Of a DNA stretch of 64,000 nt, positions 25,817 through 34,872 are shown one piece after another. This DNA comes from Deinococcus marmoris DSM 12784 (lineage in GTDB: Bacteria > Deinococcota > Deinococci > Deinococcales > Deinococcaceae). The DNA is taken from contig NZ_JNIV01000001.1 of NCBI RefSeq assembly GCF_000701405.1, positions 1 through 64,000 on the forward strand, written 5' to 3'. The notes under the pieces were generated by a model. The model made no database searches and was not told where the DNA came from. It worked only from the letters and a program-made list of their open reading frames with translations. Position numbers and translations under genes: made by a program. How positions within the stretch are numbered: position 1 is the first letter of the stretch; the number at the start of each line of letters is the position of its first letter.

Positions 25817-25847
25817 AGGACGCCACTCAAAATCTGGGTGGCGTCCT
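25817..25847. terminator. Bidirectional terminator, comB / M42 peptidase
   Basis: AGGACGCCAC and GTGGCGTCCT form a perfect 10-bp stem between convergent genes. Confidence 0.85.
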
Positions 25848-25860
25848 CTAATGGTCCGTA

Positions 25861-26928
25861 TCAGACCCGCGTGAAGTCCGGCCCTTCCTCCAGATCCTTC
25901 ACCCACGCCGCGATGATGTCGATGCACGCCTTGACATCATGGGCGTCCACCATTTCGCTGGGGCTGTGCATGTAGCGGTTGGGAATGCTGACCACGGCGG
26001 TGGGCACCCCTGAACGCACCAGCGTCAGCGCGTCGGCGTCGGTGCCGGTGCGCGAGGTGTTGGCCCCCAGCGTGAAGGGAATGCCGTTCTTGCGCGCGGC
26101 CTCTTGAAGCTGGCGCACCACCACCGGGCTGCTGGTTGGCCCCACACCCAGATTCGCACCGCTGCCGAAGTGGATCACGCCGTATTTCTTCTCGCTGACG
26201 CCGTTCTGCTTGGTTTCATGCGTCACGTCCACCGCGATTCCGGCGATGGGATCGATTTTGTGGCCGCCCATCTGTGCGCCGAACAGCCCGATTTCTTCCT
26301 GGCTGGTGCCCACCGCCACCACGCGGTGCTTGAGGTCCGTATCTTGCAGCGCCCTGAGCGCTTCCAGCACCACGAACGCGCCCACGCGGTTGTCCAGCGC
26401 ACGGCTGACGATCCTGTCGCCCACCATGATCGGTCCCTGCTCGATCACGCCGTAGGTGCCCACCGGAATGCGCTCCTGCGCGGTTTCCTTGCTCAGGCCC
26501 ACGTCGATCCACAGGTCTTCCAGTTTGCTGGCCTTGCTGCGCTCCTCGGATTCCATGACGTGGATGGCCTTCTTGCCGATCACGCCGATCAGGTCACCGC
26601 TGGGGGCCAGCAGGCGGATGCGCTGGCCCACCAGCACCTGCGGGTCCCAGCCACCGATGGGCAGCACGCTGAGAAAGCCCTCGTCGCCCACATGCGAGAC
26701 GATCAGACCGATCTCGTCCAGGTGGCCCATCAAGGCAATCGCGGGCGCGCCTTCCGGCCCCAGTTCGGCGTACACGTTGCCGTAATGGTCCTCGGAGACG
26801 CGTGCAAAGGCGCTGGCCTCGGCCTTCCAGACGTCGGCGGCGCGGCGTTCCAGACCGCTGGGTGCAGCTTCGGAGAGCAGCGCGAAGAGGAAGTCCTTGT
26901 TGATGCCCAGTTCTGAATTAGAAGTCAC
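25861..26928 (-). CDS. M42 family metallopeptidase (tetrahedral aminopeptidase/glucanase-like)
   Basis: 355 aa. The dinuclear metal site is visible as ALMGHLDEIG (His69), SRALDNRVGAFV (bridging Asp), GTSQEEIGLFGA (catalytic Glu pair), IAVDVTHET and the C-terminal MHSPSEMVD His. These cytosolic dodecameric aminopeptidases finish peptide breakdown. The length is normal. GTG 26928 follows a TACACT box by 7 bases. Convergent with comB and divergent from apaG. Confidence 0.92.
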   Translation of the reverse strand: MTSNSELGINKDFLFALLSEAAPSGLERRAADVWKAEASAFARVSEDHYGNVYAELGPEGAPAIALMGHLDEIGLIVSHVGDEGFLSVLPIGGWDPQVLVGQRIRLLAPSGDLIGVIGKKAIHVMESEERSKASKLEDLWIDVGLSKETAQERIPVGTYGVIEQGPIMVGDRIVSRALDNRVGAFVVLEALRALQDTDLKHRVVAVGTSQEEIGLFGAQMGGHKIDPIAGIAVDVTHETKQNGVSEKKYGVIHFGSGANLGVGPTSSPVVVRQLQEAARKNGIPFTLGANTSRTGTDADALTLVRSGVPTAVVSIPNRYMHSPSEMVDAHDVKACIDIIAAWVKDLEEGPDFTRV

Positions 26929-26935
26929 GCAGGGC

Positions 26936-26941
26936 AGTGTA
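26936..26941 (-). promoter_or_regulatory. -10 box of M42 peptidase gene
   Basis: TACACT on the minus strand, 7 bases before GTG 26928. Confidence 0.6.
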
Positions 26942-27043
26942 GAGCAGGCTTCCGCGCGCTGTCTTCAGTACATGACCCACCGATTGCTCATGCGGTCTGT
27001 CGGGGCTTGTTGCGGCGGTGGCCTCCGCTATCCTCTGAGGGCC

Positions 27044-27478
27044 ATGAGCCGTCCTCCCCCCGATTCAGAACGTTCAGACCCTCCCAGCCCTGATTCTGTG
27101 GCCGACACCGCGCCGGACATCCGCGTCAGCGTGCAGGTCAGCCATCTGGCCGCGCAGAGTACGCCGGAGCGCAGGGTTTTTTCTTACGTGATCCGCATCG
27201 AGAACCACCACGATCAGACCTGGCAACTGCTGGCCCGCCACTGGGACATCGTGGACGCGCACGGCCACGAGATCAACGTGGACGGCGACGGCGTGGTGGG
27301 TGAGCAGCCGGTGATCGCGCCGGGCGGCACCTTCGTCTACGATTCCTTCGTGACGGTAGAGGCCACGCCGGGTGTGATGCGCGGCTATTATGTGATGCAG
27401 GACGCCTGGGGCGCGCGGGTGCGGGTGCCGATTCCGGCCTTCATGCTGGATGTACCGGGGCAACGGACGCTGAATTAG
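27044..27478 (+). CDS. apaG: ApaG protein
   Basis: 144 aa. IRVSVQVSHLAAQSTPERRVFSY..., VIRIENHHDQTWQLLARHWDI, GVVGEQPVIAPGGTFVYDSF and MRGYYVMQDAWG are the conserved beta-sandwich blocks of ApaG (DUF525), a small protein with an Fn3/Ig-like fold of uncertain function. A ~25-residue Pro/Ser/Asp-rich N-terminus precedes the domain. The start is taken as ATG 27044; a TATCCT box lies 9 bases upstream. A long hairpin separates it from the convergent queA. Confidence 0.9.
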   Translation: MSRPPPDSERSDPPSPDSVADTAPDIRVSVQVSHLAAQSTPERRVFSYVIRIENHHDQTWQLLARHWDIVDAHGHEINVDGDGVVGEQPVIAPGGTFVYDSFVTVEATPGVMRGYYVMQDAWGARVRVPIPAFMLDVPGQRTLN

Positions 27479-27539
27479 GTTGATAGTAGATGGAGAAATG
27501 TTGATGAATAAAGCCCACAAATCTCCATCTACCATCAAC
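27479..27539. repeat. Long inverted repeat between apaG and queA
   Basis: GTTGATAGTAGATGGAGA (27479-27496) pairs with TCTCCATCTACCATCAAC (27522-27539): 18 bp with one mismatch and a 25-base loop. It acts as a candidate terminator for both convergent genes. The arms contain the heptamers CATCTAC and CATCAAC seen again at 40972-40992. Confidence 0.75.
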
Positions 27540-27541
27540 TT

Positions 27542-28633
27542 TCAACCATTGCCCCGTTCCAGCAGCATGGCGTCCCCCAGAGAATAGAAGCGATAATCCC
27601 CCACCAGCGCCGCGTCGTAGGCCGCCCGGACGCGCTCCTCTCCACCAAAGGCAGACACCAGCAGCAGCAGGGTGCTTCCCGGCAGGTGGAGGTTGGTGAT
27701 CAGCAGGTCTGGAACGTGAACGGGGGTGCCGGGCGTGATGAAAATTCGCGTGTCGCCCTCGCCCGCCTGCACCATCTGCCCGTCCCAGGCGCTTTCCAGC
27801 GTGCGAACCGTGGTGGTGCCGACGGCCACGATGCGGCGGCCCTCGGCCCTGGCGCGGTTGATGGCCTGCGCGGTGGCCTCGCTCACCGAGTACCGCTCGG
27901 CGTGCATGGTGTGGTCCGCCACCGATCCCTGGATGGGCCGGAAGGTTCCCGCGCCCACATGCAGGGTCACGGCGCAGCGTTCCACGCCCATGCTGTCTAG
28001 CTTTGAGAGCAATTCCGGCGTGAAGTGCAGCCCGGCAGTCGGGGCGGCCACGCTGCCGGGATCACGGGCATACACCGTCTGGTAGCGCTCGCGCCACACC
28101 TCATCGTCGTCGCCCGCGTCAATGTACGGCGGCAGCGGTAGCCGTCCGATCTCGTCCAGGTGGGGCTTGAGATCATGTTCGAAACGCAAAAGGCGTGCGC
28201 CATCTTCCAGAATGCCAACGACTTCGGCCCGATGCTGCTCACCGTCAGCCTGGCCCAGCCACAACTCTTTTCCAGCACGTTTCGCGGGTTTGAGATATGC
28301 GCTCCACACGTTGTTTTCTTCCTCGCGCAGCAGCATGACTTCTACACTGCCACCGCCGTGGCCTTCAGGGGTCACGGGCTTGCGGGCCATCACACGGGCC
28401 GGAATGACGCGGCTCTGGTTGGACACCAGCAAGTCGCCGGGGCGCAGCAGCGTGGGCAGATCGCTGAAGACACGGTGCGAAATCTGGCTCTGGCCCACCA
28501 CCATCAGGCGGGAGGAGTCGCGCGGTTCGGCCCCGGTCTGGGCGATGCGCGCCGGGGGCAGATCGAAGTTCAGGCGGGCGAGAACGGCGTCGGCGTCGTG
28601 GGTATTTGGGTCGTGCAGATTCGAGTCGGGCAT
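27542..28633 (-). CDS. queA: tRNA preQ1(34) S-adenosylmethionine ribosyltransferase-isomerase
   Basis: 363 aa. It transfers and isomerises the ribose of SAM onto preQ1-tRNA to give epoxyqueuosine. LNFDLPPARIAQTGAEPRDSSRLMVV at the start, GDLLVSNQSRVIPARVM, GSVAAPTAGLHFTPELL, VTLHVGAGTFRPIQ and ITNLHLPGSTLLLLVSAFGG are the family's conserved blocks. It starts 7 bases after the stop of the NYN gene without its own clear Shine-Dalgarno site, so it is probably translated from the same mRNA. Confidence 0.96.
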   Translation of the reverse strand: MPDSNLHDPNTHDADAVLARLNFDLPPARIAQTGAEPRDSSRLMVVGQSQISHRVFSDLPTLLRPGDLLVSNQSRVIPARVMARKPVTPEGHGGGSVEVMLLREEENNVWSAYLKPAKRAGKELWLGQADGEQHRAEVVGILEDGARLLRFEHDLKPHLDEIGRLPLPPYIDAGDDDEVWRERYQTVYARDPGSVAAPTAGLHFTPELLSKLDSMGVERCAVTLHVGAGTFRPIQGSVADHTMHAERYSVSEATAQAINRARAEGRRIVAVGTTTVRTLESAWDGQMVQAGEGDTRIFITPGTPVHVPDLLITNLHLPGSTLLLLVSAFGGEERVRAAYDAALVGDYRFYSLGDAMLLERGNG

Positions 28634-28640
28634 CGCTGGA

Positions 28641-29213
<573 letters not shown>

Positions 29214-29469
29214 TGTGGTTTCTCCTGTTGTGGTCAGAGCAAAAAGGGATGGGGCGGAAAATGGGATGCTCTCAAAGGGCTTCCTCGGCTCAGGAGAGCT
29301 AGGTCTGCCGCAGGAAGTCTAACACCGGGGCATGTTCTGAAAAATGGCCGGGGTGAGATTGTCAGTGGCCGGGTGACACCCAGAATTCTCCAGCTCCTGC
29401 AAATCCATCCCGTCAAATCCTGCCCGCTCCCACAGCCTGCGCCCGCGCGACCCACTAGAATCCTGGGCA
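29214..29469. other. Divergent intergenic region, NYN / ruvA
   Basis: About 255 bases hold the two divergent promoters. The only clear signal is TAGAAT at 29456-29461, eight bases before the ruvA ATG. No ORF, repeat or convincing -35/-10 pair is seen for the NYN gene. Confidence 0.4.
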
Positions 29470-30066
29470 ATGATTGCTTACCTGTCCGGCGTGGTGCGCG
29501 AGGTGCGCGAGAACAGCGCCGTGGTGGTGGCTGGCGGCGTGGGTTACGAGGTCCAGTGTCCGGCGGGAACGCTGGCGAAACTGGTGGCTGGGCAGCCCGC
29601 CGAACTGAACACCCGTTTCATCGTGCGCGAGGACGCCCAGTTGCTGTTCGGTTTTGCCGACACCGACAGCGTGCGGCTGTTTGACCTGCTGACCGGGGTG
29701 AGCGGCGTGGGGCCAAAGCTGGGGCTGGCGATGCTGTCGGCCATGCCGGTCTCGGCGCTGGCGCAGGGCCTGCTGAGCGGCGACGCCAAACTGCTGTCCA
29801 GTGTCTCTGGCGTGGGCAAGAAGACCGCCGAGCGGCTGGTGCTGGAGCTTCAGGGGAAGGTGCCCGAACATCTGGCCGCCCCTGCCGTGGGCGGCGTGAA
29901 GGCTGCCAGACCAGTGACGACAGAGGGCCGTGACGCCGTGGACGCGCTGCTGGCCCTGGGCTTCCGCGAGGCCGGGGTGCGCGCCGTGGTGGCCGAACTG
30001 CTGTCCGCCGAGCCGGGGCTGAGCGCCGACGCGCTGATCCGCAAGGGCCTGGGCCGTTTAAGGTAA
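29470..30066 (+). CDS. ruvA: Holliday junction DNA helicase subunit RuvA
   Basis: 198 aa, the usual length. Domain I (OB fold, MIAYLSGVVREV...VGYEVQC...VREDAQLLFGF) is followed by domain II with two helix-hairpin-helix motifs (LLTGVSGVGPKLGLAML; LLSSVSGVGKKTAERLVLEL). A linker leads to the C-terminal three-helix domain III that contacts RuvB (DAVDALLALGFREAGVRAVV). RuvA tetramers bind four-way junctions. TAGAAT lies 8 bases upstream. The LtrA-like gene follows after 13 bases. Confidence 0.97.
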   Translation: MIAYLSGVVREVRENSAVVVAGGVGYEVQCPAGTLAKLVAGQPAELNTRFIVREDAQLLFGFADTDSVRLFDLLTGVSGVGPKLGLAMLSAMPVSALAQGLLSGDAKLLSSVSGVGKKTAERLVLELQGKVPEHLAAPAVGGVKAARPVTTEGRDAVDALLALGFREAGVRAVVAELLSAEPGLSADALIRKGLGRLR

Positions 30067-30079
30067 CGGGAAGACCCAG

Positions 30080-31426
30080 GTGACGCACGGACAGCCCGAT
30101 CACGTCGATATCCAGAGGACGGTGGACCCCCCCGCCAGTCCACAGGATCAGGCCACCCCTCAGGATCAGGATAGTTCTGTCTATCAGGAACAGAAGGTGT
30201 CCTGGCTGGAACTGTTCTTTGACCTGATCTTCGTGGTGGCCTTCGATCAACTGGCCAAGCGGCTGGGCCAGTCGCCGGACGCCGCCAGTCTGCTGCATTT
30301 CGGGCTGCTGTTCGTGGCGGTGTGGTGGGCCTGGGCAGGCAACGCCACCTTTGCCGCCCGCTACGGCAACGAGACCCGCACCTACCGCTGGGGCACGCTG
30401 GCGCAACTGGTGTCGCTGGGCATGATCTCCCTGACTATCCGTGGGGACCTGATGGACACGGGTTCGGCCTTCGCGCTGGCGTATGGGGTCAACCGCATGA
30501 TTCAGGCGGCGCTGTATCTGATGGTGTCGCGGCGTTCACCTGGTGCAGCCGCGTTCGCCGGACGCATGGCCCTGTCGTTCGGCACGGCGGCGGCGCTGTG
30601 GCTGGTCTCGGCAGCGTGGCCCGGCGGCTCGGCGGTGCAGATCGGGCTGTGGTGCGTCGCGCTGGCGCTGGACGTGCTGACCCCGGTTTTCATCCGCAAC
30701 CACAGCCGCCACGCCCTGCCGCACGAGGGCCACCTACCGGAGCGCGTGGGCCTGCTGCAAATCATTGCGCTGGGGGCCATCGTCACCGAGATCGTGGGCG
30801 GCAGCCGTCAGCAGGCGCTGGACGCGGGCAATCTGATTCCGGCGCTGGCGGCCATTATCACGGCGGTGGCGCTGTGGCGGATGTACTTCGATCAGGCACG
30901 CGCGTTGCCGCTGCTGGGGGCGCGGGTGGAGCAGCGTGTGGGCCGCATGCTGGCGTGGCTGTACGGCCACATGCCCTTCACGCTGGCGGTGGTGCTGCTG
31001 GGTGTGGGGCTGGGGCATGGCCTGTCCTCTGCCGGGTCCAGAGAGGCTGCCGGGGACCAGCGGCTGGTGGCCGTGGCGCTGGCACTGGCGCTGCTGACGC
31101 TGGCCTTTTTGCGCTGGAACTCCCTGCGGGTCACGCGCCGCTTTTTCCCGGATAGAAGCTTGCCCGCGCTGCTGGTGGGGGCGGGGCTGGCCCTGGGGCT
31201 GCTGTCCATCGATCTGGATACCCTGCGCGTGCATCTGGCGGTGGCCGCGCTGACCACGCTGCTGGCCCTGATCATTGCCACTGATCCGGTCACGCAGCGG
31301 CTGGGCCGACTGGAAGAAGCGGTGATGGAGCGGCTGGGAGAGGGCGATCAGCCCGATTCGGTGGACGAAGCCCTGGATGGGCCGCCCCCCGCCCCCCCCG
31401 CCCACAGTGCCGAAACGTCCGGGTAG
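30080..31426 (+). CDS. Low temperature requirement protein A (LtrA) family membrane protein
   Basis: 448 aa with many hydrophobic segments between residues 40 and 410. VSWLELFFDLIFVVAFDQLAK is the LtrA signature at the start of the membrane domain. The first ~35 residues are polar (Asp/Gln-rich) and the last ~40 are acidic and Pro-rich, both probably cytoplasmic. The family was named from a Listeria cold-growth mutant; its transport or other role is unknown. GTG 30080. The 3' end overlaps the convergent fni gene by 79 bases. Confidence 0.88.
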   Translation: MTHGQPDHVDIQRTVDPPASPQDQATPQDQDSSVYQEQKVSWLELFFDLIFVVAFDQLAKRLGQSPDAASLLHFGLLFVAVWWAWAGNATFAARYGNETRTYRWGTLAQLVSLGMISLTIRGDLMDTGSAFALAYGVNRMIQAALYLMVSRRSPGAAAFAGRMALSFGTAAALWLVSAAWPGGSAVQIGLWCVALALDVLTPVFIRNHSRHALPHEGHLPERVGLLQIIALGAIVTEIVGGSRQQALDAGNLIPALAAIITAVALWRMYFDQARALPLLGARVEQRVGRMLAWLYGHMPFTLAVVLLGVGLGHGLSSAGSREAAGDQRLVAVALALALLTLAFLRWNSLRVTRRFFPDRSLPALLVGAGLALGLLSIDLDTLRVHLAVAALTTLLALIIATDPVTQRLGRLEEAVMERLGEGDQPDSVDEALDGPPPAPPAHSAETSG

Positions 31427-32406
31427 CCGCCGACGAACAGGGCCACGCGCAATTCCCCAATGAAGTTCGCCAGCCAGTCCTCCACGGCTTCAGCGCTGTC
31501 CAGCGCGGGCGCAAGCAGGGGCCGGGCCACCGCCACCACCCGCGCGCCCAGGCTGAGGGCGCGGGCGGCGTCCAGCCCCGTGCGAATGCCCCCGGAGGCG
31601 ATCAGGGGCATCTGGGGCGCAGTGGCGCGGGCGTCACGGAGTGCCTGGGCCGTCGGCACGCCCAGCTCGCACAGATCGGGGCTGATCACCGCGCCGTGTT
31701 CCACCAGTTGCTCCACCCGCGCCCAACTGGTGCCCCCGGCTCCGGCCACGTCCAGCGCGGCAAATCCCAGGTCACGAACGGCGGCAACGGTGCGGGCGTC
31801 CAGCCCATGCCCCACCTCCTTCAATACCACCGGGAAGGGCAGGTCCGGCAGCAGTTCGGCCAGCCGCGCAGTCAGGCCCGCCCAGTTCGTGTCGCCACCC
31901 CGCTGCAAGGCTTCCTGCAAGGGATTGACGTGGATCGCCAGCGCGTCGGCCCCCACCGCCTGCACGGCGCGGCTGGCCTCTTCTGCGCCGTAGCCCAGCA
32001 GGAACTGTGCCCCGCCCAGATTGCCGATCAGCAGGATGTCGGGGGCCAGTTCGCGCACCTGGAAGGTGACAGCGGTGTCGGGGCGCTCCAGCATCACGCG
32101 CTGCGAACCCAGCATCAGGCCAATGCCCAGCTTCTGCGCGGCCTGTGCCAGATGGGCGTTGATGCGCCCGGCCCGCTCGGCCCCGCCGGTCATCGCGCCG
32201 ATCAGGACCGGGGCCTTCAGAGTGTGGCCCAGAAACGTGGTGGTCAAATTTACCTCGCTCAGGTTGCGCTCCGGCAGGGCGCGGTAGGGCCACGGCACCG
32301 CCTCCAGCCCGGTGGTCACGCCCGCGTACTGGCTTGCGGGCAGCAGGCAGGCGTCCACATGGCGCAGTTTGCGCGCCGCGATTTCGGAATCTGCCGTGGG
32401 GGTCAC
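31348..32406 (-). CDS. fni: Type 2 isopentenyl-diphosphate delta-isomerase (FMN-dependent)
   Basis: 352 aa. It interconverts isopentenyl and dimethylallyl diphosphate for carotenoid and quinone synthesis. RKLRHVDACL at the N-terminus, APVLIGAMTGGAERAG, the LGSQRVMLE loop, AIHVNPLQE, VVLKEVGHGLDARTV, ALDVAGAGGTSWARVEQ and IASGGIRTGLDAARAL (FMN phosphate site) are all conserved. The last ~17 residues (GGAGGGPSRASSTESG) extend past the usual end and overlap ltrA on the opposite strand. Leaderless GTG start. Confidence 0.95.
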   Translation of the reverse strand: MTPTADSEIAARKLRHVDACLLPASQYAGVTTGLEAVPWPYRALPERNLSEVNLTTTFLGHTLKAPVLIGAMTGGAERAGRINAHLAQAAQKLGIGLMLGSQRVMLERPDTAVTFQVRELAPDILLIGNLGGAQFLLGYGAEEASRAVQAVGADALAIHVNPLQEALQRGGDTNWAGLTARLAELLPDLPFPVVLKEVGHGLDARTVAAVRDLGFAALDVAGAGGTSWARVEQLVEHGAVISPDLCELGVPTAQALRDARATAPQMPLIASGGIRTGLDAARALSLGARVVAVARPLLAPALDSAEAVEDWLANFIGELRVALFVGGYPDVSALWAGGAGGGPSRASSTESG

Positions 32407-32412
32407 GCCCCC

Positions 32413-32418
32413 AGCCTA
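32413..32418 (-). promoter_or_regulatory. -10 box of fni
   Basis: TAGGCT on the minus strand, 6 bases before GTG 32406. Confidence 0.6.
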
Positions 32419-32498
32419 GCGCCCGTCGGGTCAGGCTGGCGCACGAATTCACGCACTGCTTTCCGCACCCCACCGCCCTATGGCAACCCCATGCACAG

Positions 32499-32527
32499 TT
32501 GACAGTCCGGGCGGGGGGCTGTACTAT
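32499..32527 (+). promoter_or_regulatory. Consensus promoter of the tRNA-fMet gene
   Basis: TTGACA (32499-32504), a spacer of exactly 17 bases and TACTAT (32522-32527). The transcript would carry about 70 bases of 5' leader before the mature tRNA. It has the strongest -35 box in the window together with that of the urate operon. Confidence 0.85.
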
Positions 32528-32605
32528 TCCCAAGCGCTGAGAAGAGGAAAGGCAGCGTGAGGCACGTCAAAAGTGCTATGGAGTTTCAAAAGAGCTTTAA
32601 AGGGT

Positions 32606-32684
<79 letters not shown>

Positions 32685-32697
32685 AAGTCAATAGAGT

Positions 32698-32722
32698 CCC
32701 CACTTCGCGGTGGGGCTTTTTT
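32698..32722 (+). terminator. Terminator after tRNA-fMet
   Basis: CCCCAC, loop TTCGCG, GTGGGG, then CTTTTTT. Confidence 0.92.
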
Positions 32723-32781
32723 ATGTCTACCAGGCAAGGATAGGAAACTTCAGCGCTCTCCGGGCCGTACTGTGGAGCGAT

Positions 32782-33285
32782 ATGAGCCTCGCCTTTCTGA
32801 TTTTTCTTGTCGCCTGGATCGTCGGCATGGTGGCGACCTTCGTGCCAGTGCTGCCCGCCACCCTGATCATCTTTCTGGGGGCGCTGGGGGCCACGCTGCT
32901 GGACGGCTTTCAGGTCTGGCCGGATCTGCCCTTTCTGCTGACCTTCGGGGTCATCACTATCCTGATCGGCTTCGTGGACAACCTCGCCTCGGCGTGGGGG
33001 GCCAAGCGCTACGGCGGCAGCAAACAGGCGGTGTGGGGCGCATTGATCGGCGGGCTGGCCGGGCTGTTCATTCCCTTCGGCCTGATCGTGGGGCCGCTGG
33101 CCGGGGCGCTGCTGGCCGAACTGCTGGTGGTCCGCAAAAACCTGCCGGACGCGATGCGCTCGGCCTGGGGAACGCTGGTGGGCCTGCTGACCGGCTTGAC
33201 CGCCAAGCTGATCCTGCACCTGCTGATGGGCATTTACGAGCTGTGGCGGCTGTGGGAGCCTGCGCGGAGTGTGGTGGGCGCTTAG
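32782..33285 (+). CDS. DUF456 family membrane protein
   Basis: 167 aa, mostly hydrophobic with Gly-rich transmembrane segments. [21 protein letters not shown] near the N-terminus and [20 protein letters not shown] followed by [18 protein letters not shown] are the conserved DUF456 blocks. The glycine zipper-like middle suggests tight helix packing. Function unknown. ATG 32782 has a TACTGT box 8 bases upstream; the longer frame from 32710 overlaps the tRNA terminator region and is not credible. Confidence 0.88.
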   Translation: MSLAFLIFLVAWIVGMVATFVPVLPATLIIFLGALGATLLDGFQVWPDLPFLLTFGVITILIGFVDNLASAWGAKRYGGSKQAVWGALIGGLAGLFIPFGLIVGPLAGALLAELLVVRKNLPDAMRSAWGTLVGLLTGLTAKLILHLLMGIYELWRLWEPARSVVGA

Positions 33286-33363
33286 AAGGTTGGTCTGCAA
33301 ATAAGAATGCTCAGCTCAAGGCCCCGTGAACCCCGCCCAGCACAGCCCCACGCCGCGCCGCTC

Positions 33364-33369
33364 TAGCCT
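33364..33369 (+). promoter_or_regulatory. -10 box of the molybdenum hydroxylase operon
   Basis: TAGCCT, 7 bases, ATG at 33377. Confidence 0.6.
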
Positions 33370-33376
33370 GACCCCC

Positions 33377-33859
33377 ATGACCACACTCAATAGCGTTCCC
33401 CTGACCCTCACGGTCAACGGGCAGGCGCACGCGCTGGATATTCCCGTGCAGGCCACCCTGCTGGACGTGCTGCGCGAGCGGCTGCACCTGACCGGCACCA
33501 AGAAGGGCTGCGATCACGGCCAGTGCGGGGCCTGCACCGTGTTGATGGACGGCGAACCCCACCTGAGCTGCCTGACCCTGGCCCTGAGCGCCCAGGGCCA
33601 CGAAATCCGCACCATTGAGGGCCTGAGCGGGCCGGACGGTGAGCTGCACCCGATGCAGGCGGCCTTTATCGAACACGACGCTTTTCAGTGCGGCTACTGC
33701 ACGCCCGGCCAGATTCTCAGCGCGGTGGCCTGTGTGGAAGGTGGACATGCCGCGAATGACGCCGAATTGCGCGACTTCATGAGCGGGAACCTGTGCCGCT
33801 GCGCCGCCTATCCGCAGATTGTCGAGGCCGTCAAGAGTGTGGCTGGAGAACGCCAGTGA
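33377..33859 (+). CDS. Molybdenum hydroxylase 2Fe-2S subunit (PaoA/YagT-like)
   Basis: 160 aa. Two [2Fe-2S] clusters: plant-type ligands Cys45, 50, 53 and 65 ([19 protein letters not shown]), and the helical-domain ligands Cys105, 108, 140 and 142 ([19 protein letters not shown]). It passes electrons between the molybdenum site and FAD. E. coli PaoA has a Tat signal; none is seen here, so the complex is probably cytoplasmic. It overlaps the FAD subunit gene by four bases (GTGA). Confidence 0.93.
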   Translation: MTTLNSVPLTLTVNGQAHALDIPVQATLLDVLRERLHLTGTKKGCDHGQCGACTVLMDGEPHLSCLTLALSAQGHEIRTIEGLSGPDGELHPMQAAFIEHDAFQCGYCTPGQILSAVACVEGGHAANDAELRDFMSGNLCRCAAYPQIVEAVKSVAGERQ

Positions 33860-34872
33860 GGCCCTTCGAGTACGCGCGGGCGCAGAGTGTGGAAGGTGCA
33901 GTCGGTCAGCCGGGTAAATTCCTGGCAGGCGGCACCACCCTGATCGACCTGATGAAACTGGATGTGGAACGCCCTACGCACCTGACCGACATCACGCCGC
34001 TGCGCGAGGACGGGGAGTTGTCGCAGATCGTGGAGGACGGCAAGGGCGTGAGAATCGGCGCACTCGCCAGCATGTCGCAGACCGCCGAACACGCTCTGAT
34101 TGCTGACCGTTACCCGGCGCTCCGTGAAGCCCTCCTCGCAGGAGCCTCCCAGCAGATTCGCAACATGGCGAGTATGGGCGGCAACATCATGCAGCGCACG
34201 CGTTGTCCGTATTTCCGCGATCTGGCTTTCACCGAATGCAACAAGCGCGATCCGGGCAGCGGCTGCGGCGCAATTCAGGGTCATCACCGCAAGATGGCGA
34301 TTCTGGGCGGCTCGGATCAGTGCATTGCCACCCACGCCTCGGACGCTTCGGTGGCGCTGGTGGCGTATGGAGCTAACGTGATTCTGCGCGGCCCGGATGG
34401 CGAACGCACCGTCAGGCTGGAGGACTTTAATCTGCTGCCCGGCGACACTCCAAATATCGAACACGACTTGAAAGAAGGGGAGTTGATCGTGGCGCTGACC
34501 CTGCCCGCTCCCGTCGCTGAGAACGGCGTGTATCTCAAGGTGCGGGACCGCGAGAGCTACGAGTTCGCGCTGAGCAGTTGCGCCGCCGTGCTGGACGTGC
34601 AGGACGGGAAAGTGAATGCGGCCCGTGTCGCGCTGGGTGGAGTCGGCACCAGGCCCTGGCGTTCGCCGGAAGCCGAAGCCGCGTTAACCGGCCAGCCCGC
34701 CACCCGTGAAACCTTCGAGGCCGCCGCCCGCGCCGCACTTCAGCACGCGCACCCGCTGGCGCAAAATGCCTTCAAGGTGCCGCTGACGGCCCGCGTGATC
34801 GTCCGGGCGCTGATGCAGGCGGCGGGGCAAGTGGATGAGGCCGGAAATCCTATCGAAGGAGCAGACGCATGA
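33856..34872 (+). CDS. Molybdenum hydroxylase FAD-binding subunit with extra 4Fe-4S site (PaoB/YagS-like)
   Basis: 338 aa. The FAD-binding PCMH domain has [19 protein letters not shown] and [20 protein letters not shown]. The insertion [23 protein letters not shown] carries the cysteines that hold an additional [4Fe-4S] cluster in PaoB-type enzymes and is absent from ordinary xanthine dehydrogenase medium subunits. The C-terminal CO-dehydrogenase flavoprotein domain is complete. GTG 33856 and the ATGA overlap with the next gene mark a tight operon. Confidence 0.92.
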   Translation: MRPFEYARAQSVEGAVGQPGKFLAGGTTLIDLMKLDVERPTHLTDITPLREDGELSQIVEDGKGVRIGALASMSQTAEHALIADRYPALREALLAGASQQIRNMASMGGNIMQRTRCPYFRDLAFTECNKRDPGSGCGAIQGHHRKMAILGGSDQCIATHASDASVALVAYGANVILRGPDGERTVRLEDFNLLPGDTPNIEHDLKEGELIVALTLPAPVAENGVYLKVRDRESYEFALSSCAAVLDVQDGKVNAARVALGGVGTRPWRSPEAEAALTGQPATRETFEAAARAALQHAHPLAQNAFKVPLTARVIVRALMQAAGQVDEAGNPIEGADA

